Positions 32,057 to 41,384 of a DNA stretch of 64,000 nucleotides are shown here, one piece after another. The DNA comes from Winogradskyella algicola. Its GTDB lineage: Bacteria; Bacteroidota; Bacteroidia; Flavobacteriales; Flavobacteriaceae. The stretch covers positions 124,001 through 188,000 of the forward strand of contig NZ_SZQF01000002.1 in assembly GCF_005869935.1 (NCBI RefSeq), in the 5' to 3' direction. Made by a program: the position numbers and the translations under genes. Below the pieces are notes generated by a model. It was not told where the DNA came from. It ran no database searches and saw only the letters and a program-made list of their open reading frames with translations. Position 1 is the stretch's first letter. Every line of letters starts with the position of its first letter.

Positions 32057-33517
32057 TTATTTGATACTCAAATTCAAAGAAAACACTGTTATGGAAGTTG
32101 TTCCCGATCCTGTAAGTCTTTGTCCCCAAATTTCGATGTAATCATTTGGCGCAAGCTCAACAGTTCCTGATATTGAATTACTAGATATATCGGACGTATT
32201 ATTTACACGCATTAGTGTATTAGTCTCAGTTAATGTGTTTGAACCATTTTTTCTGATGAAAAAAGCATAAAAATCACCAACACCAGAGTTACCTCTAATG
32301 GATAAAGCTGCATTTACTTGAAATGTTCTCGTTTCTTTACCCGTATAGGTTATTCTGTTGTCTTGAGTTGACATCGTTCTTAAATCATTTACCAAGGTCG
32401 TGGTATTAGAGTTACCGTTTCCACTCAAATTTAAAGGACTATTATTTGTAATATTTTGAACAAAACCTGTTGTAATAGTACCGTCATAATAAATATTACC
32501 ACCACTAACCTCATCAGATTCAACGGGTATTCCAGGACAGTTTACGTTCCATGCATTATTAAAGTTATATCCTGTATATGACCCTACGGTATACCCATCA
32601 ACATACTGCGTACTCGTACCCGAAAAACTGACATCTGATAAAACAGCATTTAATACGGTTGGATTACTACTTACGTCTATACCCGAAGCAGCTCCATTCA
32701 AAACCATAAAACCGCCTTGCTTTTGAATAAATTCAAAAGTACCTGTGTACGTTTCATAAGTTCCAGAATTATTGGATTGCCATCCTGTATTACTAATTAA
32801 AAGATCAGTAATATCTGTATATGTAAGCCCATCAGAATTATTTAGAAATTGAATGATACTAAAAAATACCATTTTGAAACCAGAAATGGTACCAACTGCA
32901 TTAGAATTTGCAATAACAGCATCTCTTACAATTAGATTTTCAGAAGTTGTTCCATTAAGTGCAAAAACCGTCCCACTAGGAGCAGAAAGGGTTACGTTCT
33001 TTATCACACCACCTTTTGTACTAGAAAACATGGTTCCACCGGTTTTAACTAAGACGTCCTCATACGTGTCCATACCAGATACAAAGGCATTATTAAGATT
33101 TATAGGATAAGCTAAATTTATAATTCCATTTATTTCATAGAAGGTGTTTTCATCTAAGAGATACTCTGTACCTCCACCATTGGTTAGCTCGTCACTCAAG
33201 TCGGAGACAGATTTAATTAATTTATGATTATTTCTGACTTTAGAATCAATTTTAGTCCATTGACTGGTATCATAGAAATAGAAGGCATTATCTGTAGTAT
33301 CAAATACCAATAAGCCGTTTGCAGGGCTTGTAATAGCCAATCGTTGAACACTCGTCATTCTTGGTGCTAGTAATCCTTTTGATGTAGAATTAATATCGAG
33401 CATCGAAGATGCATCTGGTGTTAAAGTTCCGATACCAACTTGTGCCATAGCACTATAGCTGGTTAACATCAAAACCAAACATTTGATTAAAATTAGTTTA
33501 GAATTAAGCTTTTTCAT
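32057..33517 (-). CDS. Secreted cell-surface protein with phage-tail-like N-terminal repeat
   Basis: A 486-residue protein with a signal peptide (about 1-25, cut after AMAQ). Next comes the Bacteroidota surface-protein motif VGIGTLTPDASSMLDINSTS and GLLAPRMTSVQRLAI, followed by a beta-helix-like region of short polar repeats (about 100-400) and a C-terminal beta domain. Such proteins are secreted or surface-attached in Flavobacteria; this one has no T9SS sorting sequence. It follows the T9SS-sorted protein gene by 2 bp and so belongs to the sigma-54-type operon. Confidence 0.75.
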   Translation of the reverse strand: MKKLNSKLILIKCLVLMLTSYSAMAQVGIGTLTPDASSMLDINSTSKGLLAPRMTSVQRLAITSPANGLLVFDTTDNAFYFYDTSQWTKIDSKVRNNHKLIKSVSDLSDELTNGGGTEYLLDENTFYEINGIINLAYPINLNNAFVSGMDTYEDVLVKTGGTMFSSTKGGVIKNVTLSAPSGTVFALNGTTSENLIVRDAVIANSNAVGTISGFKMVFFSIIQFLNNSDGLTYTDITDLLISNTGWQSNNSGTYETYTGTFEFIQKQGGFMVLNGAASGIDVSSNPTVLNAVLSDVSFSGTSTQYVDGYTVGSYTGYNFNNAWNVNCPGIPVESDEVSGGNIYYDGTITTGFVQNITNNSPLNLSGNGNSNTTTLVNDLRTMSTQDNRITYTGKETRTFQVNAALSIRGNSGVGDFYAFFIRKNGSNTLTETNTLMRVNNTSDISSNSISGTVELAPNDYIEIWGQRLTGSGTTSITVFSLNLSIK

Positions 33518-33519
33518 AA

Positions 33520-35478
33520 TTAGTAGGTTAAAATTTTTGTAGTTATTTGGGTATTTTCTGTTTTTAATAAAATGACATAAACGCCTTTACTTTCGGTAAA
33601 CGGAATACTAATCCTTTCTTTATCGTTTATACCATTTACCTTCGTTAAAACCAATTGTCCTAGTGTATTATAAATCTCTATTTTATCGATAGTTGCTCGT
33701 TGGTAATTATAAATTTCAATTGCATTTACACCATTATAGTACACTTTGGGTTTAGACATAGTATTCTCTTCTACATCTAAAGCACTCATTGGCAGAAAAG
33801 CTAGCGAATAGCGATTATAGAAATCCCCTTGTTGCGGATTAAATTCATAATTAGCGTCTGTTAAATCGTATTCGGTATTCGTATAATTGTCTCGCAGAAA
33901 TATAGGATGATCAAAGTTCTCAAGAGCATCTATCATTATGCTGTGAATACCTGTTTCGGAAACTTTTAGTGCTAGATCAAATTCCATTTGCTCGTTAAAA
34001 TCTCCAACACCTTGAATGGCAAATGGACTGTTTATATTATCTTCTATTACAAAGAATAAATCATCTTCCCTTAATCCATTTATTAGAGCATCATAACCAT
34101 GGTTGAAATTCTCGTTTGCCTGTGAGTTGGGCATGAAGCCCAATAATAACTGTCTATGAAAACCTTCAGGATCTTCGTAACCAATTCTTATGTATTTATT
34201 TGTATAAGTCGTACTCTCGCTATTTCGATAGAATGTGGTTTCAGAAGCGCTTTCGGTTTTAAAAATTCTTTGGGCATTATTAAACTGAATTGTACCAGAG
34301 TTTGAGGCTTGAACAAAAAAGCCCTGACCAACGGATACGTATTGAGAAGGAGCTGTTACTGTCCCTGAATTACCGATTCCGCTTATTAAAGACGATGCTA
34401 CAGATGGTGTTACACCACCTGTGAGGTTTCTTACGGCATAACCACCCAGATAATCCGTTAAATAGTGTGTGTTAGACCCTCCATCTACCCAAAAGTAAAG
34501 CGCATCAACAACACTAGCATTATCAGTTAAAAATTGCTGAGCATCTAAAGCTGATGGATACGGATTGCCTAATAAAGCACTTTCACCAGAGTTTATACTA
34601 AAACTGTAATCACCATTGTTTGCATCACCATAAAATACGTAATTCTGTTGAGATGAAGATGCACCAGTACCTTTCATTGTAAACCCTTGTCCTGGGCTGA
34701 GGGCTGAATTTTCATCTATAGACAACCAATCTGCATACGTTCCGTTACCCATAGCGTATGTGTAAAGCCAATATTTGTTAATGGTAAGTGGTGTAGTAAC
34801 ATTTCCGCTGCCATCGGTAACAGATGGTAAACCATTGTAAGGAAATCCATTGTTAAAACCCACAGGTTGCGGACTGAATGGATTTAGGCTGGCATCTGTA
34901 CCATCAAAAACACACGTAGAAATAGAGAAATCTCCTGTGCGATTTACTGGTGAAGACCAATAATTAAATCTGTGAACCGAACTATCACCTTGTTGATCTA
35001 TAAGTAATTTTCCAGATCCAATGGTGTTGATGTCTAATCCTGAGTTAGCCTGAATTAGTTGTGACTCACCCAAAAGTCTTAAATCACCATTTTTAATATG
35101 TAGAGAATTCCCAAGATGTAATCCTATTGCATCTGCAATAGACAATCCTTTTGCTGATGGTGATGTCATATCAACCTCTAGATTGTAAAAGTTGATTTGA
35201 TTTGTTGACCCTGTAATTTCTTGATTATCGTTGGTAATACTCTTAAAAAATGTTGTCCCACCATTTGCAGTCGTAGTACCATTATTTACAAAATTTGAAT
35301 TGAGATAAAGATTACCATCAGAATTATGATTCCCTGAGTTCTCATAATTAGACGTGAAGCTTACTTCTGTACCTGAAACAATTTTAAAATCGCCGAGATT
35401 ACTTATTTGCGCTATAACCTGCTCTTGAAATAATAGCAAGAGCATTATTATTATTATTATGGTAGTTTTTTTTGTCAT
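33520..35478 (-). CDS. Secreted protein with T9SS type A sorting domain
   Basis: The product (652 residues from the ATG at 35478) has a signal peptide (MTKKTTIIIIIMLLLLF, cut near VIAQ). A beta-rich region with Asn/Gly-rich strands fills the middle. The C-terminal domain of about 75 residues matches T9SS type A signals (KIEIYNTLGQLVLTKVNG and KGVYVILLKTENTQITTKIL). It is translocated across the outer membrane by T9SS and its C-terminal signal removed. It may act as an adhesin or surface-matrix protein. The TTG at 35496 would overlap the response regulator gene; the ATG is preferred. Confidence 0.85.
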   Translation of the reverse strand: MTKKTTIIIIIMLLLLFQEQVIAQISNLGDFKIVSGTEVSFTSNYENSGNHNSDGNLYLNSNFVNNGTTTANGGTTFFKSITNDNQEITGSTNQINFYNLEVDMTSPSAKGLSIADAIGLHLGNSLHIKNGDLRLLGESQLIQANSGLDINTIGSGKLLIDQQGDSSVHRFNYWSSPVNRTGDFSISTCVFDGTDASLNPFSPQPVGFNNGFPYNGLPSVTDGSGNVTTPLTINKYWLYTYAMGNGTYADWLSIDENSALSPGQGFTMKGTGASSSQQNYVFYGDANNGDYSFSINSGESALLGNPYPSALDAQQFLTDNASVVDALYFWVDGGSNTHYLTDYLGGYAVRNLTGGVTPSVASSLISGIGNSGTVTAPSQYVSVGQGFFVQASNSGTIQFNNAQRIFKTESASETTFYRNSESTTYTNKYIRIGYEDPEGFHRQLLLGFMPNSQANENFNHGYDALINGLREDDLFFVIEDNINSPFAIQGVGDFNEQMEFDLALKVSETGIHSIMIDALENFDHPIFLRDNYTNTEYDLTDANYEFNPQQGDFYNRYSLAFLPMSALDVEENTMSKPKVYYNGVNAIEIYNYQRATIDKIEIYNTLGQLVLTKVNGINDKERISIPFTESKGVYVILLKTENTQITTKILTY

Positions 35479-35492
35479 GTCTAAAGTTTTCT

Positions 35493-35927
35493 TCAAGATG
35501 TTTTCTTATACTGCATGTTGCTCAAGTGTTCTTCGTACACCTTAGCAAACTTTTCTACTGTTAATGGTTTACACAAGTAACCAGCACATAGCGTATTATT
35601 TTTAGCTTTGGATATGTCTTCTGCATACAGTGATGAGGTTAACATATAAATTTTAAATTTTGTGCTTTGTCCATTAAATTGTCTTTCTACCTTTTCTAAA
35701 AATTCAAAACCATCCATTTGTGGCATATTTATATCCACCAGTATCAGTTCTGGTACAGCCAACACATCAGACCCACAGTCTTTATGGCATAATTCAAGAA
35801 AGTAAAGTGCAGAATCACCATTAGTAAAACTTCTGGTTTTTATCTCTGGATTATATTTTTCAATAATCTTTTTTGTGACAAATAGATCGATTTTATTATC
35901 GTCTACTATCATAACGTTTCTAATCAT
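35493..35927 (-). CDS. Single-domain response regulator (CheY-like receiver)
   Basis: The 144-residue protein is a receiver domain alone. VDDNKID supplies the acidic pocket, the phospho-acceptor Asp65 is in LILVDINMPQMDGF, and Lys120 is in YLCKPLTVEKF. A 10-residue Cys-containing insert precedes the phosphorylation site (ELCHKDCGSD). With no output domain it must act by protein contact. It follows the PAS kinase gene by 7 bp and is probably its partner. Confidence 0.9.
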   Translation of the reverse strand: MIRNVMIVDDNKIDLFVTKKIIEKYNPEIKTRSFTNGDSALYFLELCHKDCGSDVLAVPELILVDINMPQMDGFEFLEKVERQFNGQSTKFKIYMLTSSLYAEDISKAKNNTLCAGYLCKPLTVEKFAKVYEEHLSNMQYKKTS

Positions 35928-35934
35928 TTCGGTT

Positions 35935-37785
35935 TTATTTTTTTTGATTTGGGATTGCTATTTTAAAAGTTGTACCGACACCTAATTGGCTATCTACTGA
36001 AATAGAGCCTTGCAAGTCTTCAACAATACATTTTACGATATATAGACCAAGTCCAGTACCTTGTTTACCTTCGTTACTGGCTCTATAGTATATATCAAAA
36101 ACTTTATCTTTATTTTTATCACTTATACCAACGCCATTGTCTGATACGATTAGTTGTACCTGATTATTTATCTGTTTTACATCGATATTAATTTTGGGAC
36201 AAAAATCATCACTTGGTGCTTTACTGTAAATGATGGCGTTTTGAATGAGGTTCTGTAATATTGAACAAAACAATTCTCTGTTTGATAAAAATCTTTTGGT
36301 CTGCTCAATTTCAATATGAAAATCGATATGCTCGTAATTATCTAGCCCACTTAACATTTTTAATACTTTGTTAATTTCCTTTTCAAAGTCTATAATGTTA
36401 AGTTCATTTTTCTTTTCAGAAATAGAGGCAGCAAAGGCAAGATTATCAAATAGAAGTTTTCCTTGGTCTAATGTAGTGCTGAGCATTTCTAAAAGCTCTT
36501 TGGTACTGTCATCTATATCTTCATGTTTTATTAACTCAATTAGGCCTTCTGCAGAGGATATAGGAGCTTTTAAATCGTGTGCAGAACGGTATAAAAACAA
36601 CTCTAAATCTTGTGTTTTTTGTATTAAACGTTTTTCTAGCTTTTTTCGCTTAGAAACATCGAGCATTATAGCGGAGAAATAACGATCCTTGCCACAATAC
36701 CATTCGTGAATAGTCAGTTCGACCGGAAACTCTTCACCATTTTTTTTAAACCCAACTAGTTCAGTGGTTTCACCTCTTGTATGACCACCTGTGGTTTCTT
36801 TAATTTTTAAGAGTTCTTTTATGCCTTCTTCTAGATACTTTTTTGAAATGAGCATAGTCAAAGACCTACCTATAACCTCTGATTCTGTATAACCAAATGC
36901 TAGTTGTGCACCCTTGTTCCATTCTTTTATAGTACCATCTTCATCAGTGACAATGATGATACCAAACTCACACGACTTTAAAACAGCTTTATATTTGGTT
37001 TCGATGTCCTTAAGTCGCTTCAAAATTCTTACATCTTTTGTTTTTACCTCTGTAGTGATATTAGCATGCGTAACTTCTCCAGACTTGTTAAATACGGGCT
37101 CTATATCTGAAATGTAAAGCTGACTACCAGAACTACTGGCGCAAGATGTAAATTGAAAATCTAAAGGCATTTTATTAGAAAAGACTTCTTTTATTTTAGA
37201 CCTGATAGCATCGTGATAATCCTTATCTAAGAAATCATATACGTAAGATCCCACAATACTATCGTAGTCTTTACTTATTTCGTTATCTGTTGCTCTTAAG
37301 ATTTTTGCTCTACTATTGATGGCTATAGTTATGTCACTAATATTTTTAATTGCGACTCTATTTTCCCTTACTCTTGTGTCAGAAATATTTTGAAGCTCGT
37401 AATAATCTGTAATGTTTTCGTAAATAGAAATATATTTCTGATTATCGTTTTGGGACTGCATAGGATATAGTGCCGTTTCTAACCAAAGATTCTTAGAATC
37501 GTTAGATTTATGGCACAAAACACCCTTCCAAGAATGACCGTTATTTATGGCACTCCACAATTCCTTATATACCTTATCAGTACTCAGATGAGACTTTAAA
37601 ATATCGTTTCCGTAGCCAAGAATAGAATTTTTTGGTTTACCGATAAGATTGCAGTAGTTATCGTTTGCATAAATTACACGACCAACATTATCTGTAATGG
37701 TAAATGTTAAGTGCGACCCTAGCACCTTTAAAACCTCAAGACTAATTTCTTCGAATTTTATTTTTTCAAGTTTTTGTACTTTCAT
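35935..37785 (-). CDS. PAS-rich cytoplasmic sensor histidine kinase
   Basis: A 616-residue kinase with three PAS domains (about 15-130, 140-250 and 255-380) and no membrane span. The HisKA-like segment has phospho-His403 (RSAHDLKAPISSAEG). The HATPase domain has NAIIYS, DNGVGIS and GTGLGLYIVK boxes. PAS2 or PAS3 could bind a cofactor, but no LOV-type Cys motif is present. The ATG overlaps the STAS-like gene stop by 4 bp (ATGA), so the two are translationally coupled. It would phosphorylate the following receiver protein. Confidence 0.9.
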   Translation of the reverse strand: MKVQKLEKIKFEEISLEVLKVLGSHLTFTITDNVGRVIYANDNYCNLIGKPKNSILGYGNDILKSHLSTDKVYKELWSAINNGHSWKGVLCHKSNDSKNLWLETALYPMQSQNDNQKYISIYENITDYYELQNISDTRVRENRVAIKNISDITIAINSRAKILRATDNEISKDYDSIVGSYVYDFLDKDYHDAIRSKIKEVFSNKMPLDFQFTSCASSSGSQLYISDIEPVFNKSGEVTHANITTEVKTKDVRILKRLKDIETKYKAVLKSCEFGIIIVTDEDGTIKEWNKGAQLAFGYTESEVIGRSLTMLISKKYLEEGIKELLKIKETTGGHTRGETTELVGFKKNGEEFPVELTIHEWYCGKDRYFSAIMLDVSKRKKLEKRLIQKTQDLELFLYRSAHDLKAPISSAEGLIELIKHEDIDDSTKELLEMLSTTLDQGKLLFDNLAFAASISEKKNELNIIDFEKEINKVLKMLSGLDNYEHIDFHIEIEQTKRFLSNRELFCSILQNLIQNAIIYSKAPSDDFCPKINIDVKQINNQVQLIVSDNGVGISDKNKDKVFDIYYRASNEGKQGTGLGLYIVKCIVEDLQGSISVDSQLGVGTTFKIAIPNQKK

Positions 37786-38192
37786 TTTCCTATATCATTA
37801 TCCTCTGCACAATACTCCATAGCTTTATTTACATCTTCAAAAATTCTAAATGGTTTGTGAGGTTCATAAATTCTTTTAAAAGCGAGCACTAGCAGTTTAC
37901 TCTGTAATGTATTTATTACAAATGCTTGACGTGTTGTATTTTGTTGAAAGGCTTCATTGTTGCTAATTAATTTAACCGCCTCTACGGAAAAACTTCCTAC
38001 CACATTTCTCAGATCTACTACCATAGGAACACTTCTACCCTCAGTAAGTTGATGTATGGTTTTTAGATAATTGACAACATCCTTTTCCATCAATTTATAG
38101 CTCATACTTGTATTCAAAAATTGACAAAACAGAATCCCTTCATCGATCCATAGTCTCACGGTTTCAAAATCATATATTGTTGTAATTGGCAC
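37782..38192 (-). CDS. Small soluble protein, possible STAS/SpoIIAA-like fold
   Basis: A 136-residue protein that starts MPITTIYDFETVRLWIDEGI. The alternating strand-helix pattern and the segment VPMVVDLRNVVGSFSVEAVK resemble STAS-type (anti-anti-sigma) domains, in which a Ser in this place can be phosphorylated. The assignment is tentative. It is the first gene of the operon behind a sigma-54-type promoter and overlaps the kinase start, so it may tune the kinase or its output. Confidence 0.55.
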   Translation of the reverse strand: MPITTIYDFETVRLWIDEGILFCQFLNTSMSYKLMEKDVVNYLKTIHQLTEGRSVPMVVDLRNVVGSFSVEAVKLISNNEAFQQNTTRQAFVINTLQSKLLVLAFKRIYEPHKPFRIFEDVNKAMEYCAEDNDIGK

Positions 38193-38220
38193 GTATAAAT
38201 AATTTGTTTGTAGTCTCTAT

Positions 38221-38236
38221 TGCCAATGCTGTGCCA
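38221..38236 (-). promoter_or_regulatory. Sigma-54-type -24/-12 promoter of the STAS-kinase-receiver-surface operon
   Basis: On the minus strand TGGCACAGCATTGGCA (38236-38221) matches the sigma-54 consensus TGGCACG-N4-TTGCW at nearly all fixed positions; the differences are A for G at position 7 and G for T at position 13. GG and GC are correctly spaced. Transcription would start near 38211, 19 bp before the ATG. The gene for a sigma-54 activator lies directly upstream. Confidence 0.75.
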
Positions 38237-38271
38237 ATAATAAAATTTTAACAATTAAAAATTATTAATCA

Positions 38272-38290
38272 ACTGATTTACAGATATTTA
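38272..38290. repeat. 19-bp sequence repeated upstream of the LRR gene
   Basis: ACTGATTTACAGATATTTA at 38272-38290 recurs exactly at 42333-42351. Both copies lie in intergenic regions upstream of minus-strand genes. This copy is 36 bp upstream of the sigma-54 box, where an activator could bind. Role unknown. Confidence 0.6.
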
Positions 38291-38306
38291 TTTTTTTTAA
38301 TTAAAA

Positions 38307-38334
38307 AACGAAGCCCACGATGTGTCGTGGGCTT
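38307..38334 (-). terminator. Rho-independent terminator of the sigma-54 activator gene
   Basis: Perfect 10-bp stem AAGCCCACGA/TCGTGGGCTT (38311-38320 and 38325-38334), loop TGTG, then on the minus strand CGTTTTTTAA. It separates the activator gene from the sigma-54-type promoter below. Confidence 0.9.
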
Positions 38335-38378
38335 TTGTTGCTGTAAAATACAATTTACGAAATACCGTGATTAGGATT

Positions 38379-40751
38379 TTAGGATTTAATGACTCCCAGC
38401 TTTTTCATCCTATCCCTAAGTGTACTCGGCTTTATATCTAAAACCTCTGCTGCACCATTGGGACCATCTATTTTCCAATTACATTTTTTTAATGTTTGTT
38501 TAATGTGTAACCGTTGTACCTCATTAAGGCTTAGCGCTGTTAAATCTATTGGACTTTCATTATCTGAGGTAATAAATCCTGGCACAAATAGGGAGCTCTT
38601 GTTACTTAAAATCACTGAACGTTCTATAAGGTTTTCTAATTCTCTTATGTTACCTGGCCAATCATAGTTGTAGAGAGCATCTCTGGTTTCTTGCGAAATA
38701 AGTTTAATATCTTTTCCGTACTTCTTACAGAACTTGTTGACAAAATGCTCTATTAAAATAGGTATATCCTCTTGGCGCTCTCTTAAAGGCGGTACATGAA
38801 TAGGAAATACATTAATTCTGTAATATAAGTCTTCTCTAAACCGCTTATTTTTTACTTCATCTTTTAAGTTTCTGTTGGTAGCGGTGATTATCCTTATATC
38901 TACCTTATGGATCTTTGAATCTCCGATAGGTTCTATCTCAAACTCTTGTATAGCTCTAAGTAGTTTAGGCTGCATTTCTAAAGGTAATTCTCCTATTTCA
39001 TCTAAGAAAAGCGTACCACCATCTGCAAGCATAAATTTTCCAATCTTATCACTAAATGCACCAGTAAAAGATCCCTTTTTATGCCCAAACAACTCACTCT
39101 CAATTAATTCGCTTGGTATTGCAGCACAGTTTACCTTTATTAATGGCTTTTGTTTTCTATCACTATTATTATGAATAGCTCTTGCAATTAATTCTTTACC
39201 TGTGCCTGTTTCACCATACAGAAAGACTGTAGCGTCAGTGTTTGCAACACGTTCTACTTCTGTTAGTACATTACTAAATATAGCACTGCCATAAACCATT
39301 TCTTCATAATTGAAGACCAAATCAATCTCTTCCCTCAAATACACATTTTGGTGTTCTAAATCTTGTTTTAGTTTGTTAAGTTCTGCTAAAGATGATGTTA
39401 ATTTTTTGTTTGTATGCTCAAGTTCTTGTTGAACTTTTCTACGCTGGTTGTGCTCTAAGGCTAGAGAAATAACACTTGCAATTGTAGTTACAAATTGTTC
39501 ATCTTCAGGAATCCATTGTCTTTTTTGTCCGATTTGTTCAAAACATATCACGCCAAAAGGCTGTTCCGTTCCCATAATGAAAGCATCGAGCATTGACTTT
39601 ATATTAAATTTATTTAGATATTGAGCTTTATATTCTTTGTTGATGACATTATCTGTAGCAATATCATATACCGATATTATTTTCTGTTCATGCAATTCAT
39701 CAAAATAGTTAGGGTAATTTTCTGTCTTTAGAACATCATGGTTTAAAAATTCCTCTTCTTCCGAATGGTATGCTTTTAGACATTTTATTTTAGCTTTATC
39801 ATCACTAAATTTCCAAACACTAACGCGATTTACGTCTAGTACATTAGCTGAGATTTTGGTCACCGCCTTTAAAAACTCATCAAAATTTTCGTCTTTTAGA
39901 TTGAGTAATTCTAAGATGGAATTCTTTTTTTCCCTAGCTTTTATTGATTTAGCGATCAAAGAATTTTGATGCTTAACCTGTTCAGAAATATCAACAGCTG
40001 TTGAGGCATAACCTAAAAGCTCATTATTTTCATCTAAGATTTCGGTTGTAGAAATACGAACCTGAAAGCGCTCTCCATCAGCTCTTTTAAAGGTAAGTTG
40101 GTCTCTACTTAGCTCACCTGCTAAAAATATTGAAAAGTATTCTTTAATATTGTCATATTCTTCTGGTGGCCAATGTGGGAAAGGTGCTTTTTTATTAATT
40201 ACGTCTTTTTCTGTGTAACCAGTTAATTCTTTAAAAGCTTTATTGATTCTTATACACTTTAGGTCTTTGTCGAGTATAAAAACGGCCTCATAAACGCTTT
40301 CTAAAAGACGATCTGAAAAATTTGTTAATACCTTAAGCTCTTTGGTAGATTTTACGAGATCGCTTATGTCAACAATAGAGGTTAGCACTAACTTGGAATT
40401 CTCATTTTCCAATAATTGAAACGTTGCAAGCCCATAGGCTTTCTCGTTACTTTTGCGATTGATTTCTATTCTGTATGACCTTATCAAAACCGACTCGCTG
40501 AGCATCTCTTGCAGGTTTTCTAAATGTGCTGGATTTATAATGTTTAGTTCTATGCCTGTTTTACCAAGTACCTCTGAACGATTGTGACCTGTAAATTTCT
40601 CCCAGGATTCGTTAACATCTAAAATGACGCCACTTTCATACTCTGATAGAGCCTTCGCGGCAGGACTAGAGTTAAATATTTCTGAAAAATATTCTTCTTC
40701 GAAACCGTATAGTTTTCCTGTGCGCTGGTTATTTTTATGCCGATCTTTCAT
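38379..40751 (-). CDS. Sigma-54-dependent activator with PAS-PAS-GAF sensor region
   Basis: A 790-residue regulator. Two PAS domains (about 20-130 and 140-265), a GAF domain (about 285-440) and a coiled coil precede an AAA+ domain (about 480-720). This has Walker A YGETGTGKELIARAI, a sigma-54 contact loop GSFTGA (the usual GAFTGA with Ser for Ala) and Walker B TLFLDEIGEL. A Fis-type HTH closes the protein (AAEVLDIKPSTLRDRMKKLG). It senses a signal through PAS/GAF and activates sigma-54 promoters. It ends before a terminator, and the sigma-54-type promoter lies 143 bp beyond, so it probably activates the downstream STAS-kinase-receiver-surface operon. Confidence 0.9.
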   Translation of the reverse strand: MKDRHKNNQRTGKLYGFEEEYFSEIFNSSPAAKALSEYESGVILDVNESWEKFTGHNRSEVLGKTGIELNIINPAHLENLQEMLSESVLIRSYRIEINRKSNEKAYGLATFQLLENENSKLVLTSIVDISDLVKSTKELKVLTNFSDRLLESVYEAVFILDKDLKCIRINKAFKELTGYTEKDVINKKAPFPHWPPEEYDNIKEYFSIFLAGELSRDQLTFKRADGERFQVRISTTEILDENNELLGYASTAVDISEQVKHQNSLIAKSIKAREKKNSILELLNLKDENFDEFLKAVTKISANVLDVNRVSVWKFSDDKAKIKCLKAYHSEEEEFLNHDVLKTENYPNYFDELHEQKIISVYDIATDNVINKEYKAQYLNKFNIKSMLDAFIMGTEQPFGVICFEQIGQKRQWIPEDEQFVTTIASVISLALEHNQRRKVQQELEHTNKKLTSSLAELNKLKQDLEHQNVYLREEIDLVFNYEEMVYGSAIFSNVLTEVERVANTDATVFLYGETGTGKELIARAIHNNSDRKQKPLIKVNCAAIPSELIESELFGHKKGSFTGAFSDKIGKFMLADGGTLFLDEIGELPLEMQPKLLRAIQEFEIEPIGDSKIHKVDIRIITATNRNLKDEVKNKRFREDLYYRINVFPIHVPPLRERQEDIPILIEHFVNKFCKKYGKDIKLISQETRDALYNYDWPGNIRELENLIERSVILSNKSSLFVPGFITSDNESPIDLTALSLNEVQRLHIKQTLKKCNWKIDGPNGAAEVLDIKPSTLRDRMKKLGVIKS

Positions 40752-41159
40752 GTTAACATTTATTTAATTAGTGGGAAACTGTACCGCACAATTAGTGTTA
40801 CTGTGCTCCTAATATTTGGTATACTTGCGCTCAATATAAAATACGATTTTTTTTTGGATTTAGATGACTGAATACTAAATAATTATAACCTTCATAGACA
40901 ATATTGAAGAGAAGATGTTAGATATATTTTGTGTTAAGCATATTACTTAGACTTCCTTAACAGAAGTACTTAATGAAAATCATTAAGCATCAACTGATTA
41001 ACTTTTGACGTTCTGATTCCGTATAATCAAAAAGCCAATAGCTTAGATAAACTATGTTGCAAAACGGATGAATATATACTTTGGTAGTTATTTTTCATTT
41101 GGGGCACAATGTAAACTATTTCTAAGTTGATACGTTCGTTTAAACCGGATAAGTCAATT
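40752..41159. other. Gene-free intergenic region between the sigma-54 activator and tRNA-fMet
   Basis: This 408-bp stretch holds no reading frame I trust. A GCACA-N11-TGTGC inverted repeat (40786-40790 and 40802-40806) lies 35 bp upstream of the activator start and could be an operator. I see no clear promoter boxes. Confidence 0.5.
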
Positions 41160-41193
41160 AAAAAAGCCAAATATCGAATTGAATATTTGGCTT
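41160..41193 (-). terminator. Rho-independent terminator after tRNA-fMet
   Basis: Perfect 11-bp stem AAGCCAAATAT/ATATTTGGCTT (41164-41174 and 41183-41193) with a T-run on the minus strand, five bases after the tRNA 3' end. Confidence 0.85.
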
Positions 41194-41197
41194 GTTG

Positions 41198-41270
<73 letters not shown>

Positions 41271-41324
41271 ATATTGGACTGCAAATATACAACGCTTTTT
41301 AGTATTGACAAGTTTTTATACTAA

Positions 41325-41355
41325 AAAAAGTGCTCATTTTATTTGAACACTTTTT
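41325..41355 (-). terminator. Terminator of the LRR-protein gene
   Basis: Stem AAAAAGTGCTC/GAACACTTTTT (41325-41335 and 41345-41355, one mismatch) followed on the minus strand by further T residues; 30 bp after the LRR stop. Confidence 0.7.
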
Positions 41356-41384
41356 CTAACTCATTTATATGGCAAACCGTAATA

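Noticed and set aside
40970-40995. AATGAAAATCATT palindrome as a thirteenth regulatory module
   Set aside because: The spacer is three bases instead of four and no -7 box lies 22 bp away on either strand.
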